Shown: positions 1-8,642 of the stretch, piece by piece | Numbering within the stretch: the first letter of the stretch is position 1 | How the letters are laid out: each line of letters starts with the position of its first letter | DNA from: Litorimonas haliclonae | GTDB lineage: Bacteria; Pseudomonadota; Alphaproteobacteria; Caulobacterales; Maricaulaceae | Direction: 5' to 3' | Assembly (NCBI RefSeq): GCF_965138505.1 | Contig: NZ_CBCSCO010000008.1 | Span: 1-64,000, forward strand | DNA length: 64,000 nt | Notes under the pieces: generated by a model | Databases searched by the model: none | Seen by the model: only the letters and a program-made list of their open reading frames with translations | What the model was told of the DNA's origin: nothing | Translations under genes and position numbers: made by a program

Positions 1-171
1 CCTCCTCCGCCTCCGCCTCCACCGCCAGCGGGCACAGCTCCGCAGCAAGCGGGCGCCGGGTTTGCAGCGGCCTTTAATCAAGGGCCATTCGACGAGGCTG
101 TTGAGCCAATGCAAGGCGATATTATCCCATTGGATAAAACAGCCGAGCCCATTGTTATAGATAATAGCTGA
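1..171 (+). CDS. 3' end of an unknown protein with a polyproline tract
   Basis: Frame 1 is open from the first base to a TGA at 169-171, giving the last 56 residues of a protein that starts outside the window. It begins with nine prolines in a row, then an Ala/Gly/Gln-rich stretch, and ends with an acidic tail (..IPLDKTAEPIVIDNS). Low-complexity proline-rich tails of this kind occur at the C-terminus of several envelope proteins, but nothing here identifies the family. A terminator follows at 196-223. Confidence 0.6.
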   Translation, partial: PPPPPPPPPAGTAPQQAGAGFAAAFNQGPFDEAVEPMQGDIIPLDKTAEPIVIDNS

Positions 172-195
172 GGTTCAGGCTAAACCTTAAACCCG

Positions 196-223
196 AAAGC
201 CGCCCTGATGGGGCGGCTTTTTT
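196..223 (+). terminator. Rho-independent terminator
   Basis: AAAGCCGCCC (196-205) and GGGCGGCTTT (211-220) form a perfect 10-bp stem around a short loop, followed by a T run to 223. It lies 25 bases after the upstream stop codon. Confidence 0.9.
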
Positions 224-256
224 ATGGCCTGAGTAGGCGGAGGAGGAAGCCTTTAA

Positions 257-751
257 CTACTTCGGGGCCGAGGCATCCGTCTCAACAATCGAGAGCGCGT
301 TGATCCTCCAGCCTCCTCCTTCATTCGTATATATAAGGTCAAAGCGAACAGACTTTAGACGATAGTCAAACCCGCCCCGCAAGCGCAGGCTTCCGTCTGA
401 CAGAATGGCGGGAGGGATATAGTAGGTCGGGGGTGATAAAATAGTTCGGCCTAAATCAACCCGGTTCTGACGTAAGGATGAGAAATTTTGCATTAATTGT
501 GCGGGAGGGTTTCTTTGTTTAAACCTGAGAGAGCCAAGCGAATAAAGGACGGAATAGTTTTCTGTCCTATTGGCATTGTCCAGGGCAATCATGGTCGACC
601 AAACGAGCCGAGACAAAGTATTTTCGTCCGGCACTGATGCAGGTGACCTGACAGATGAAGGTTGTGGAGTTGATTGCGCGAGAGCCTCGCCAGGGGAAAC
701 TGACGCGAGCAGCGTCGAGAAAGCGAGAGCCGGAACTAATAATTTCAACAT
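257..751 (-). CDS. Secreted protein of unknown function
   Basis: The start at 751 is chosen because AAGGAG lies 9 bases upstream and because the protein then begins with a clean signal peptide (MLKLLVPALAFSTLLASVSP, cleavage after ALAQ). The mature part of about 140 residues has a region that reads like a small alpha/beta domain ending in a strand-rich segment (..VRFDLIYTNEGGGWRINALS). This is reminiscent of DUF4019/SnoaL-like periplasmic proteins, but the match is weak. It probably acts in the periplasm. Function not recognised. Confidence 0.65.
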   Translation of the reverse strand: MLKLLVPALAFSTLLASVSPGEALAQSTPQPSSVRSPASVPDENTLSRLVWSTMIALDNANRTENYSVLYSLGSLRFKQRNPPAQLMQNFSSLRQNRVDLGRTILSPPTYYIPPAILSDGSLRLRGGFDYRLKSVRFDLIYTNEGGGWRINALSIVETDASAPK

Positions 752-863
752 GCCGTCTTTCTCCTTATTTGTAACATTTGTTTCTTTACTCCCCCATTTA
801 AAATGCTTGGGCGTGAAAACCCTATTCGAAATGCGGCCCATTAAAAAGGCAAACCGACATGAA

Positions 864-890
864 AAAGCCCCAGCAAACTGCCGAGGCTTT
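864..890 (-). terminator. Terminator of the adhesin gene
   Basis: Read on the minus strand, AAAGCC pairs with GGCTTT and CAG with CTG around a TTTG loop, with a small internal loop, followed by T5. It lies about 45 bases downstream of the adhesin stop codon. Confidence 0.6.
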
Positions 891-936
891 AACTTTATAA
901 TGAACGCTCCCGGAGAGGCGCGCTCTATTGGTAAGA

Positions 937-3138
937 CTACCAGCTGGCTTGAAAACCAGCGCGGGCGCCTGTTGATCCATTATCTACACCTGTCGTGACG
1001 GCACCGCTGAACTGGAAGTTCTGGTTCATACGGTAAGCGACACTCCCGGCGAAAGCTGTCTCGTCGTCATAATAGCCAAAACCGCCTGAAACAGCATAGG
1101 TCTGTGTCAGAGGTACATAAGCATTGTCGAGCGCAAGAGCGGCCGCAATACCTGCCCGGTTATCTAGGATGCTATCAATGTTCCGGCTAATTTGTGCGGA
1201 GTTTGAATCGATAGCTGCTGTATTCAAAGCCACGGCGGCGTTAGTCGACGCCAGAACAGCATTGGTTGAATCAATGGCTGCCGCGTTCGAATTAATCGCC
1301 ATGGAGTTTGTCGTAATACCAGCGGCGTTGTTTTGAATGGCGACGCTATTGGCAGCTTGTCCACTTTGCAGCGAGAAGTCAGCGGCAATATTGCCGTCCC
1401 GGTCAGTTGTGACAAGTCCTATGTCGCCTGTTTGCGCAGCCGTACTCGTCGCGGATGTTAGGCCGGCAAACGTATAAGTGTTGACGGCGGTCCCGACAGC
1501 AACTTGGTTGTTGCGCGTTGTTGTCGCGCCGTTGCCGATAGCGGTTGAGTTACCGAAACTGGCATTGGCGCCATTACCGATTGCAGTTGCCGTATCGGCA
1601 CCTGCGACGGCGCCTTCACCGACGGCTAGAGATCGAACCCCAGTGGCTTGAGCCAAGTGTCCGAAGGCATGAGCCCGCTCAGCCGTTGCCGTAGCTTGCC
1701 AACCAATAGCTGTCGCGGCCAGTCCGTCTGCATTACTTTCTCCGCCAATTGCGGTTGTAGAGTTCCCATTGGCATTTGCCATGGTACCAAATGAAGTTGC
1801 GTCAACCCCTGTTGCAGAGGAGGCATTACCAACCGCTGTGGCTTCCTGGCCAACGGCGTTCGAGGCTTCGCCGACGGCGAGTGTGAAATCGCCTTCTGCG
1901 TTAGCAATATGGCCTAGGGCGTGAGCGCGTTCCCCAACGGCATTTGACTGCCACCCAAAGGCTGTTGCCGCTAGGCCATCTGCATTGGCTTGCCCGCCGA
2001 CCGCTGTCGTAGAGTTACCATTGGCATTTGATCTTGATCCTATTGCGTTAGCTTCAACTCCAACGGCATTTGCCGCTTCGCCGACGGCGAGTGTGAAATC
2101 GCCTTCCGCGTTCGCAATGTGTCCGAGGGCGTGAGCGCGTTCTCCAACGGCATTTGACTGCCACCCAAAGGCTGTTGCCGCTAGGCCGTCTGCATTGGCT
2201 TGTCCGCCGACTGCTGTGGTAGAGTTACCATTCGCATTTGATCTTGATCCTAGGGCGTTGGCTTCAACACCGACGGCGTTTGCTTCCTCGCCGACGGCGA
2301 GTGTGAAGTCACCTTCAGCATTGGCGATGTGGCCAATAGCGTGAGCGCGCTCGCCTACGGCGTTTGCTTGCCAACCAAAGGCTGTCGCCGCTAGGCCGTC
2401 CGCATTGCTTTCTCCGCCGACCGCTGTCGTAGAGTTACCATTGGCATTGGCCATAGTACCGAATGAAGTTGCATCAACACCCGTTGCCGAGGCTTGGTTA
2501 CCGACTGCTGTGGCCTCTGTTCCTACGGCATTAGCATCTTCGCCAACGGCCAAAGTTCTTACGCCTTGCGCATTTGCAAGGTGTCCAATGGCATGAGCGC
2601 GTTCGCCCTCGGCATTAGCCTGCCAACCTACGGCGGTGGCGGCTGTTCCGTCAGCATTACTTTCGCCGCCAATAGCTGTCGTTGAAGTGCCAACTGAACT
2701 GGCTTCATCCCCGATAGCCAAAGCATCAGCCCCGTTTGCGACGCTGAGATTGCCGATCGCCGTGGAGTTAGCAGTTTGGGCTTGTGAATCCTCACCAATA
2801 GCGAGAGACAGATCGCCTGTTGCTGTGGCCTGGTGACCAAAGGCTTGCGCTTGGGCTCCCGTTGCAGATGCTTGCCAACCAATTGCGGTTGCGCCAGCCC
2901 CTACAGCGTTACTTTCCCCGCCAACGGCGCTGGTGGAATTGCCTTCGGCGTTGGAATCAGTCCCGACAGCAAGAGCGTCAATGCCGTCAGCATTTGAATC
3001 AACACCACACTCAAGTGAGGTAGCGTCCATGTCGCCTGCATTACAGTCAGGGGTTCCGTCGGCAAAAGCCGGGGCCGCCCCCATCAGAGATATAGCGAGT
3101 GCGCCTGCCGATATAGTTCCCGTTAGAAATCTTCTCAT
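937..3138 (-). CDS. YadA-like trimeric autotransporter adhesin
   Basis: This is a 733-residue surface adhesin of the type Vc family. It has a signal peptide (residues 1-26, cleaved after PAFA) and a head of about 500 residues built from YadA/Hia-type left-handed repeats with the period ..TAVGxxANAxG... A short stalk-like region rich in Asn/Ala heptads follows (about 560-660). The last 60 residues form a beta-strand-rich anchor ending in an aromatic residue (..RAGFQASW), as expected for the trimeric outer-membrane barrel. The head contains three nearly identical 70-residue units (231-440). The RBS GAGAGGAC lies just upstream of the ATG. The likely role is adhesion or autoaggregation; the ligand cannot be read from sequence. 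Confidence 0.9.
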   Translation of the reverse strand: MRRFLTGTISAGALAISLMGAAPAFADGTPDCNAGDMDATSLECGVDSNADGIDALAVGTDSNAEGNSTSAVGGESNAVGAGATAIGWQASATGAQAQAFGHQATATGDLSLAIGEDSQAQTANSTAIGNLSVANGADALAIGDEASSVGTSTTAIGGESNADGTAATAVGWQANAEGERAHAIGHLANAQGVRTLAVGEDANAVGTEATAVGNQASATGVDATSFGTMANANGNSTTAVGGESNADGLAATAFGWQANAVGERAHAIGHIANAEGDFTLAVGEEANAVGVEANALGSRSNANGNSTTAVGGQANADGLAATAFGWQSNAVGERAHALGHIANAEGDFTLAVGEAANAVGVEANAIGSRSNANGNSTTAVGGQANADGLAATAFGWQSNAVGERAHALGHIANAEGDFTLAVGEASNAVGQEATAVGNASSATGVDATSFGTMANANGNSTTAIGGESNADGLAATAIGWQATATAERAHAFGHLAQATGVRSLAVGEGAVAGADTATAIGNGANASFGNSTAIGNGATTTRNNQVAVGTAVNTYTFAGLTSATSTAAQTGDIGLVTTDRDGNIAADFSLQSGQAANSVAIQNNAAGITTNSMAINSNAAAIDSTNAVLASTNAAVALNTAAIDSNSAQISRNIDSILDNRAGIAAALALDNAYVPLTQTYAVSGGFGYYDDETAFAGSVAYRMNQNFQFSGAVTTGVDNGSTGARAGFQASW
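1819..2448 (-). repeat. Three tandem 210-bp repeats in the adhesin head
   Basis: Residues 231-300, 301-370 and 371-440 are near-identical 70-residue units (NANGNSTTAVGGxxNADGLA...), so the DNA has a 210-bp period in frame. A more divergent relative lies at residues 161-230. Such tandem repeats can expand or contract by recombination and change adhesin length without breaking the frame. Confidence 0.85.
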
Positions 3139-3271
3139 TATTTTGTCCTCTCAGTGATAATGCAATTAGAACTTGCCTAAAAGATACGAAGAGGTTTTGA
3201 GTTTGGGTGCGCCTTTACTAAAATTTATTAATTATTCTTTGCGAACCGACCGGAGAGGTGCGGGTTGGGCC

Positions 3272-3631
3272 TTACGCTGCGATAAGACGGTCCACCTCGG
3301 CCACTAATTGCCGTAAGTGGACGGGTTTGGACAAAACTGTGGTCTCTGAGGCTTTTGCATCACTCATGGCGACAGCGGCAAAACCTGTGATGAACATAAT
3401 TTTTATTCCGGGAGAGAGGACTTCTGCCTGTTTAGCCAGTTCAATACCGTCCAGACCGGGCATCATAATGTCGGTCAAGAGCATATCGAACGCCCCGTCT
3501 GCAAATTTGAGCGCGCGTAATGCCCGCTCTCCGTCAGAGCAGGAAATCACTTGGTGGCCAGCTTTTTCCAACGCTTTTTCGAAAAACTTGCGCATCGCAT
3601 CATCGTCTTCGGCATATAAAATGGTCGCCAT
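3272..3631 (-). CDS. cpdR: CpdR-like single-domain response regulator
   Basis: This 119-residue protein consists only of a receiver domain. The acidic pocket is in AEDDD (residues 7-11), the phospho-acceptor is D54 in LLTDIMMP, the conserved Thr is in MFITGF (T82) and the conserved Lys in VLSKP (K102). Its resemblance to Caulobacter CpdR is strong (opening motif ILxAEDD, FITGFAAVA, LSKPxHLRxLVxEVDR). CpdR in its unphosphorylated form primes ClpXP for degradation of cell-cycle substrates and is phosphorylated through CckA-ChpT. AGGAAAA lies before the ATG. The divergent neighbour is an N-formylglutamate amidohydrolase-like gene. Confidence 0.88.
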   Translation of the reverse strand: MATILYAEDDDAMRKFFEKALEKAGHQVISCSDGERALRALKFADGAFDMLLTDIMMPGLDGIELAKQAEVLSPGIKIMFITGFAAVAMSDAKASETTVLSKPVHLRQLVAEVDRLIAA

Positions 3632-3805
3632 AAATTTTCCTGTTGCGTTAAATGTCTTATTTTAGGTCTTTAATGGGTGCCTGACTGAATTTCTATGCAG
3701 GATTTCGGCCACTTGTCCCAAAATATCCATAATTAAGGTGCTAAGTGGGTTATCTTAAGACTTTCTATAACGCCTGCGTGATTTTTGCGGTATAAGGAGT
3801 ATATG

Positions 3806-4681
3806 ATGAAGTCGGCTTATGAGCTTGAGCAAGACAGTCTGGAGGTTTTAACTCCGGCTTGTGAGCTCCTGCGTCCGTCTCAATGGCGGGCAGGTGTTGT
3901 GTTTGCCTCTCCTCATTCCGGTAATATCTATCCGCAGAGCTTTATTGAACGCTCTATGCTCAGTATCGCCCAACTCCGTAAAAACGAAGATATCTTCGTG
4001 GATAAATTGTTCGGGCCCTGTGTGGCCGCAGGAGCGCCCTTACTCTCGGCCCGGTTTCCGCGATGTTTTGTCGACGTGAATCGCAGCGAAGATGAGGTGC
4101 CGCCCGGCTGGTGCGACAAGCCAAAAAAATGCAGCGTCAGGGCTCAGGCCGGGCTTGGAGTCATTCCGACGCATATTAATGAGACGAGCTCGATTTATCG
4201 ACGTGCCCCTGACGCAGATATTATGCCCCTCAGGCTCAATAAGCTGTATCGCCCCTATCATAACGCCTTGCAGGGTTTGATAGAGGAGTGCGTTAAAAGG
4301 TTTGGCCAGGCCCTTTTGATTGATTGTCATTCTATGCCGGGGTTTTCTCCGATGGGAGCCAGACGACCGGATATTATCCTTGGCGACCGCTTCGGAAAGT
4401 CTTGCCATCCGGATACGCTTGCCCGTGTTCAGGGAATTTTTCGCGCAGCAGGCTATTCGGTTTCAACAAATTATCCCTATGCGGGAGGTTATGTAACGTC
4501 GCATTATGGACGTCCCGAAAACGGTGTCGAGGCGGTTCAAATCGAAATAAACCGCGATTTATACCTCAATCCTGTCACTTTGGCGCCGAAAAAAGGCTAT
4601 GACAACTTGGCAGAGGATCTCGCACAGATCACGCGGAGTCTTATACAGGCCTTTATTCCGAACAGTCGCGCGGCCCAATAA
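3806..4681 (+). CDS. N-formylglutamate amidohydrolase family protein
   Basis: This protein of about 291 residues has the FGase-family signatures ASPHSGNIYP near the N-terminus, VDVNRSEDEVP, the metal-site block DCHSMPG, and GGYVTSHYGRP toward the C-terminus. Family members hydrolyse N-formyl-L-glutamate in histidine degradation or related N-acyl amides; no other hut gene is visible here, so the real substrate is open. AAGGAG at 3794-3799 precedes two adjacent ATGs (3803, 3806); the second has the better spacing. It is divergent from cpdR. Confidence 0.85.
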   Translation: MKSAYELEQDSLEVLTPACELLRPSQWRAGVVFASPHSGNIYPQSFIERSMLSIAQLRKNEDIFVDKLFGPCVAAGAPLLSARFPRCFVDVNRSEDEVPPGWCDKPKKCSVRAQAGLGVIPTHINETSSIYRRAPDADIMPLRLNKLYRPYHNALQGLIEECVKRFGQALLIDCHSMPGFSPMGARRPDIILGDRFGKSCHPDTLARVQGIFRAAGYSVSTNYPYAGGYVTSHYGRPENGVEAVQIEINRDLYLNPVTLAPKKGYDNLAEDLAQITRSLIQAFIPNSRAAQ

Positions 4682-4783
4682 CCACGGCTGAAGATTTCAA
4701 AATGTCCCAATATGAGACAGGCTCCGGTGATAATTCAAACAGGACGAGAAAAATGTGTCAGCCTTTCGGCCATGTGTGAGGAG

Positions 4784-4808
4784 AAAAGGGAAAAACTCCC
4801 CCTTTTTT
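4784..4808 (+). terminator. Possible terminator
   Basis: AAAAGGG (4784-4790) can pair with CCCTTTT (4800-4806), followed by more T. The stem is short and AT-rich. It lies about 100 bases after the amidohydrolase stop, before the XRE regulator. Confidence 0.4.
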
Positions 4809-4906
4809 AAGGCGAACAACCGGCAGGGGAATTTTAAAAGGTAGATTTCACCACTTTGGCACAGCGTTTGCTCTGGTAAGGGCGTAACAAAAACAGGGTG
4901 AACTGA

Positions 4907-5311
4907 ATGACCAATGATATTGACCTCCACGTGGGCAAACGCCTCCGCCGCCGCCGCCGCCTTTTGGGACTGACGCAACAAAGTCTGGCTGAGCAGGTCG
5001 GCATACGGTTTCAGCAAATTCAAAAATATGAATGCGGAGCAAATCGAGTGTCTGCTGCTCGTCTATTTGAACTTTCAGAAGCGCTTTCCGTGCCGATTCA
5101 GTATTTTTATGAAGGCCTCTCTTCGAATGATCCCCTATATAATGCGCCTGACCCGGATGTAATTGCGCCTGATGTCTTGTCGAAAAAAGAGACGATGGAC
5201 TTGGTTCGGGCTTATTACTCTATGGGCGAGACGCCGCGGAAACATTTATTGGACTTGGCAAAATCTCTCGAAGCTACAACTAAGCCCAATCTTAGATTAG
5301 TCGCGCAATAA
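4907..5311 (+). CDS. XRE-family transcriptional regulator (PraR-like)
   Basis: This 134-residue protein has a Cro/CI helix-turn-helix in residues 7-65 (GLTQQSLAEQVGIRFQQIQK, then YECGANRVSAARLFELSEAL). The opening (IDLHVGKRLRRRRRLLGLTQ) and the IRFQQIQKYE block match the alphaproteobacterial PraR/phrR-like group, which regulates stress, quorum-sensing or surface genes. The C-terminal half (ETMDLVRAYYSM..RKHLLDLAKSL) is the helical tail typical of that group. AGGGTGA lies ahead of the ATG. Targets are unknown. Confidence 0.85.
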   Translation: MTNDIDLHVGKRLRRRRRLLGLTQQSLAEQVGIRFQQIQKYECGANRVSAARLFELSEALSVPIQYFYEGLSSNDPLYNAPDPDVIAPDVLSKKETMDLVRAYYSMGETPRKHLLDLAKSLEATTKPNLRLVAQ

Positions 5312-5365
5312 GCTTTCGGCAATTAAACGGGTTGTTCCGTTGGGCGGTCATGCTAGCCTGTGTGC

Positions 5366-6190
5366 ATGACCGTAAAAGCTAAAATTGATACCCGACTCGC
5401 CTTTCTTCCTGAACTGGCAGAGGCGGCTCGTGCCATTACCTTACCACTGTTTTTAAACCCAGAGGGGATAGAAAATAAGGCTAAGGGAACGGATTACGAT
5501 CCCGTGACAAAAGCGGATAAGGACGCGGAAAAGGTTCTACGCGACCTTATTTTAAAAGCCTTCCCGGATGACAGTGTTGAAGGGGAAGAGTTTGCTGACC
5601 ACACCGGCACAAATGAATTTTCCTGGACGCTTGATCCTATTGATGGAACGCGCGGATTCATTGCCGGAGTTCCGGTCTGGAGCACACTTATTGCTCTGTC
5701 CTATGAAGATGAACCAATTCTGGGGCTGATAGATGTTGCGGCGCTGGACAAGCAATATTTCGGACGACTTTACAATAATAAAAAAGAAGCCTGGCTTCTT
5801 GAAAAAGGGGTGTCCACTCCATTGAAAGTGGCAGATTGCGCGGTACTTCAGGATGCCGTTTTGGGATGTACAGAACCTTTAGCCATGTTCAAGCCCGGAG
5901 AACTCGCAGCCTATAATATCATCCGCCGCGGCGTAAGGTTTTCGCGCCTCGGGTTAGACGCTCTGGGGTACGGACTTCTCTCCGAAGGGCGTATGAATAT
6001 TATCATTGAGGCCCTGATGAAACCGTGTGACGTCCGCGCTCTCATGCCAATTGTTGAAGGGGCCGGAGGTCGCTTGACTAATTGGGAGGGCGGATCTGCG
6101 GTGAATGGCGGTCGTGTGGTGGCCGTCAGTGATCCGGCATTACTGCCCGAGCTTTATACTTATTTAGGCCGGGCTATGGACCCGTCCTGA
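5366..6190 (+). CDS. hisN: Histidinol-phosphatase, inositol monophosphatase family
   Basis: This 274-residue protein belongs to the IMPase superfamily. Metal-site motifs are visible in order: DPVTKADKDAE, GEEF, LDPIDGTRGFIAGVPVWSTL, and CDVRALMPIVEGAGG near the C-terminus. The GTRxFIxGxPxWxTLIAL form and the VEGAGG block are typical of the HisN branch, which dephosphorylates histidinol phosphate in histidine synthesis; other inositol-phosphatase-like activities cannot be excluded. The ATG at 5366 is preferred over an in-frame GTG two codons upstream. No strong Shine-Dalgarno is visible. Confidence 0.8.
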   Translation: MTVKAKIDTRLAFLPELAEAARAITLPLFLNPEGIENKAKGTDYDPVTKADKDAEKVLRDLILKAFPDDSVEGEEFADHTGTNEFSWTLDPIDGTRGFIAGVPVWSTLIALSYEDEPILGLIDVAALDKQYFGRLYNNKKEAWLLEKGVSTPLKVADCAVLQDAVLGCTEPLAMFKPGELAAYNIIRRGVRFSRLGLDALGYGLLSEGRMNIIIEALMKPCDVRALMPIVEGAGGRLTNWEGGSAVNGGRVVAVSDPALLPELYTYLGRAMDPS

Positions 6191-6208
6191 AAAAGTAGGA
6201 TATTTAAT

Positions 6209-7180
6209 CTATAGTCCCTGTTCGTCCAGAAAATCATCAATCATTGTAAAAAATTTTGTTCTGTATAAGTCGCGCTCCAGAAAGAGCTCATGTAGTGCGC
6301 CGGGAATAACATCGTAATTAATTTCGGCGTTCTTGGCGAATTCCTCTATAGAACTAGGGTCCACTATGGGGTCGGCTCCGGCCGCTACGATTAATCCCGG
6401 CACTCTAAGGTTCTCTGCATTGCGGTTTACATAGGACATGGAAGATAGCGCCGCACTGATCCAGCCAAATGTGGGTTGGCCCACGCGAAGGCGCGGAACA
6501 CTTTGGAAGTAGCTGGCCCAGATTTTGTAACGCTCTTTATCTGTTGTAAGTTTATTGGCGCTGAAAGAGACGGGCATCCCGTTGCGTTGCGTCTGGAAGG
6601 GAAGGTTTTTCTCCGCCAGTCCAAGTTTTGATAAAGCCGAAATCGTCCACCGCATAAATGTTGTCTCAAGGTCGAACAGGCCGAGCATGGGGGCACTACA
6701 AATAACGGCTGAAGGGGAGAGAGCGCCGCTTAGTATAGCGTGCAGCACCACGGTGCCGCCCATGGAGTGTCCCATAGCAATGTGCGGGCGCGGTAGAGCC
6801 GAGTCAAATTGAGCCGTGATTTCTGCAAGGTCGTCAGCATAGGTCTGGAAGCTATCGATATAACTTCTTAGTTTATCCGGTAGAATGCGATCCGATAGGC
6901 CTTGACCGCGGGGATCCATCATAAGGACGCAAAACCCCCGCGAGGTAAGATCCGAAACGCTTTCCCAGTACTTTTCGATGAATTCTGTGCGGCCGGGGCA
7001 AAAAAGAATTGTGCCGCGAGGCGCATGGGTTTCGGGTAAAGCGAGAAGGACGCGAAGTCTGATGCCATCCTTTCCTTTCGCGAAATAAGTTTTCGCGCGT
7101 GTTTCCAATCCGGGCGGCAAAGCGCGGCCGCCCGGCTGAATAATCTCGGCAGTTTCAAATGGCAGAGAGTCGTGTCGCAT
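6209..7180 (-). CDS. Alpha/beta hydrolase, lysophospholipase/monoacylglycerol-lipase-like
   Basis: This is a 323-residue cytosolic-looking hydrolase. The nucleophile elbow is GHSMGG (S139), the candidate acid is in AAGADPIVD, and the catalytic His is in GALHELFLERD near the C-terminus. DPRGQGLSDR is the usual oxyanion-loop neighbourhood of PldB/monoglyceride-lipase-like enzymes. The likely role is lipid turnover. The start codon follows directly after the T tract of a hairpin (7181-7207), so it has no room for an ordinary Shine-Dalgarno. Confidence 0.8.
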   Translation of the reverse strand: MRHDSLPFETAEIIQPGGRALPPGLETRAKTYFAKGKDGIRLRVLLALPETHAPRGTILFCPGRTEFIEKYWESVSDLTSRGFCVLMMDPRGQGLSDRILPDKLRSYIDSFQTYADDLAEITAQFDSALPRPHIAMGHSMGGTVVLHAILSGALSPSAVICSAPMLGLFDLETTFMRWTISALSKLGLAEKNLPFQTQRNGMPVSFSANKLTTDKERYKIWASYFQSVPRLRVGQPTFGWISAALSSMSYVNRNAENLRVPGLIVAAGADPIVDPSSIEEFAKNAEINYDVIPGALHELFLERDLYRTKFFTMIDDFLDEQGL

Positions 7181-7207
7181 AAAAAGCCCAGGCCTCGGAC
7201 GAGACCT
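7181..7207 (-). terminator. Terminator between SCP2 gene and hydrolase
   Basis: On the minus strand AGGTCTCG and CGAGGCCT form an 8-bp stem with one T-G pair, then GGGC and five T. It lies 13 bases after the SCP2 stop codon and abuts the ATG of the next gene, so it may separate or attenuate their co-transcription. Confidence 0.65.
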
Positions 7208-7219
7208 AGTGAGACATAA

Positions 7220-7513
7220 TTACATATTCGAGAATATGCTTTGTAAGCCCATGGCAACAGACATGTCGCCAGTGACTTTTAATTTACCGGACATAAACGC
7301 CATCATCGGATCCATTTCGCCTTTGGCCAATGAGATGAAATCGGATTTGTCCACGCTAATGACGCAATCGGCGTCTTTATCGGACACTTCCGCCGATGTG
7401 CCTTGTGCCCAAACGGCGCCATCGCCTTCAAAGTCAAACTTAACAGATTTGTCGATGCCGCCCGCCTTTTCCAGCGCGTCGGTCATCTTTGTGGCGATTT
7501 CAGAATTTTCCAT
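7220..7513 (-). CDS. SCP2 sterol-binding domain protein
   Basis: This 97-residue protein is a bare SCP2 domain. It shows the pattern KFDFEGDGAVW, then ADCVISVDKSDFISLAKGEM, then AFMSGKLKVTGDMSVAMGL, typical of bacterial SCP2 proteins that bind acyl chains or lipids in a hydrophobic tunnel. GGGAGGA lies 7 bases before the ATG. It is followed by a lipase-like hydrolase and preceded by a methyltransferase-like lipoprotein on the same strand, a loose lipid-linked context. Confidence 0.85.
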   Translation of the reverse strand: MENSEIATKMTDALEKAGGIDKSVKFDFEGDGAVWAQGTSAEVSDKDADCVISVDKSDFISLAKGEMDPMMAFMSGKLKVTGDMSVAMGLQSIFSNM

Positions 7514-7606
7514 AATATCATCCTCCCGGGGTCATGTGTGTGTGTCTAGTTATGCGCAAATAAAAGGGCGGCGCGAGTCCTTTTTGCCCTTAGATTTGCA
7601 TGGTGA

Positions 7607-8512
7607 CTATAAAGGTTTGCGGAATTTGAGAGTGGCGCGATCACTTTCGCCGATGTTTTTGTAAAGCTCCGCATCGAAATCGACAGCTTCTTCAGAGCCT
7701 TCTTCCGGCAAGCGGGAGCTCGGTTGAAGTGTCCAAACGCCCATTGGGTGATCTGCCGTATCTTTAGGGTTAGCATTGACTTCGCTTGCGGCGACAAATT
7801 CAAAACCGGCGCGCGCAGCCATATCCTTGATATAGCTTTCCTGAACATAGCCACTGCTACCGCGAGGGTCTTGAGACGCGGTTTCGGGCAGGCGGTGTTC
7901 TACCACGCCTAACAGTCCGCCGGGTTTGAGAGCCGCGTAGAATTCTTCAAATGCCTGATCCGCATATCCGCCGCCCATCCAGTTGTGAACATTACGGAAT
8001 GTCAAAATTGTATCGACTGACTCAGCCGGTAAAATCGGCCCGGAATCTTTCATAAAGGCACCATATTCGATGTCTCCGTAAACAGACGCATCCGAATAAG
8101 TATCCTTATAGGCCTGCACTCTGGCATCCAGACGCTCATTTACGCCGGTCGGGTATTGCACCGCAATATAAGTTCCGTCATTGGCCGCCAGATAAGGGGC
8201 GAGAACATTTGTATACCAACCCGGCCAAATTTCGGCGACGCGTTGGTTTGGCCCAACTTCAAAAAACTCAAGTGTTTCTTGCGGGTTACGAAACTGGTCG
8301 CGGGCGCTTTCCTCTGCCCGTCGAGGGTCCGCGATAACTTCTGAAAGGCTTAACGAGGCTTCCGCTGTCTCTGGGGTTTCAACCGTCTCGGTTTCCGCTG
8401 CTCCGGTTTCGGTTGTCGTAGGATTGGCAGGCTCGTCATTGCCGCCGCAGGCCACAAGCGCCAAGCCTGCCGCAGAAAGAAGTGCCCATTTAGTAACTTT
8501 GAGTGTCATCAT
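7607..8512 (-). CDS. Methyltransferase-like lipoprotein (COG4798-type)
   Basis: This 301-residue protein opens with a lipoprotein signal peptide and lipobox LVAC (Cys22), then a Thr/Glu-rich linker. The rest is a Rossmann-type class I methyltransferase-like domain (FEVGPNQRVAEIWPGWYTNVL, then DTILTFRNVHNWMGGG, then LKPGGLLGVVEHR), as in predicted extracytoplasmic methyltransferases. A lipid-anchored periplasmic methyltransferase is odd because SAM is cytosolic, so the domain may bind another ligand. ATAGGGAC lies 6 bases before the ATG. Confidence 0.75.
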   Translation of the reverse strand: MMTLKVTKWALLSAAGLALVACGGNDEPANPTTTETGAAETETVETPETAEASLSLSEVIADPRRAEESARDQFRNPQETLEFFEVGPNQRVAEIWPGWYTNVLAPYLAANDGTYIAVQYPTGVNERLDARVQAYKDTYSDASVYGDIEYGAFMKDSGPILPAESVDTILTFRNVHNWMGGGYADQAFEEFYAALKPGGLLGVVEHRLPETASQDPRGSSGYVQESYIKDMAARAGFEFVAASEVNANPKDTADHPMGVWTLQPSSRLPEEGSEEAVDFDAELYKNIGESDRATLKFRKPL

Positions 8513-8608
8513 TGTATTGTCCCTATCGAAATCTCACATTGAACGTCCGTAGCATTTCACTGGCCTAAATTAAATGTCAGCACAATGATAATTTTTGCAG
8601 TTGGTAAA

Positions 8609-8636
8609 CTTGCGAGCCCAAAATCCGTCCCCATTT
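8609..8636 (+). promoter_or_regulatory. Sigma-32 (RpoH)-type heat-shock promoter
   Basis: CTTGCGA (8609-8615), a 13-base spacer and CCCCATTT (8629-8636) closely match the RpoH consensus CTTGAAA-N11/16-CCCCATNT. Transcription would begin near 8643 and read into hsp20 after a leader of about 90 nucleotides. Confidence 0.85.
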
Positions 8637-8642
8637 TTAGTG

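Noticed and set aside
570..998. Plus-strand frame over the secreted protein gene
   Set aside because: Antisense shadow; the minus-strand gene has RBS and signal peptide.
1819..2448. Regular repeats in the adhesin as a CRISPR-like array
   Set aside because: The repeats are in-frame coding units with a 210-bp period and no unique spacers.
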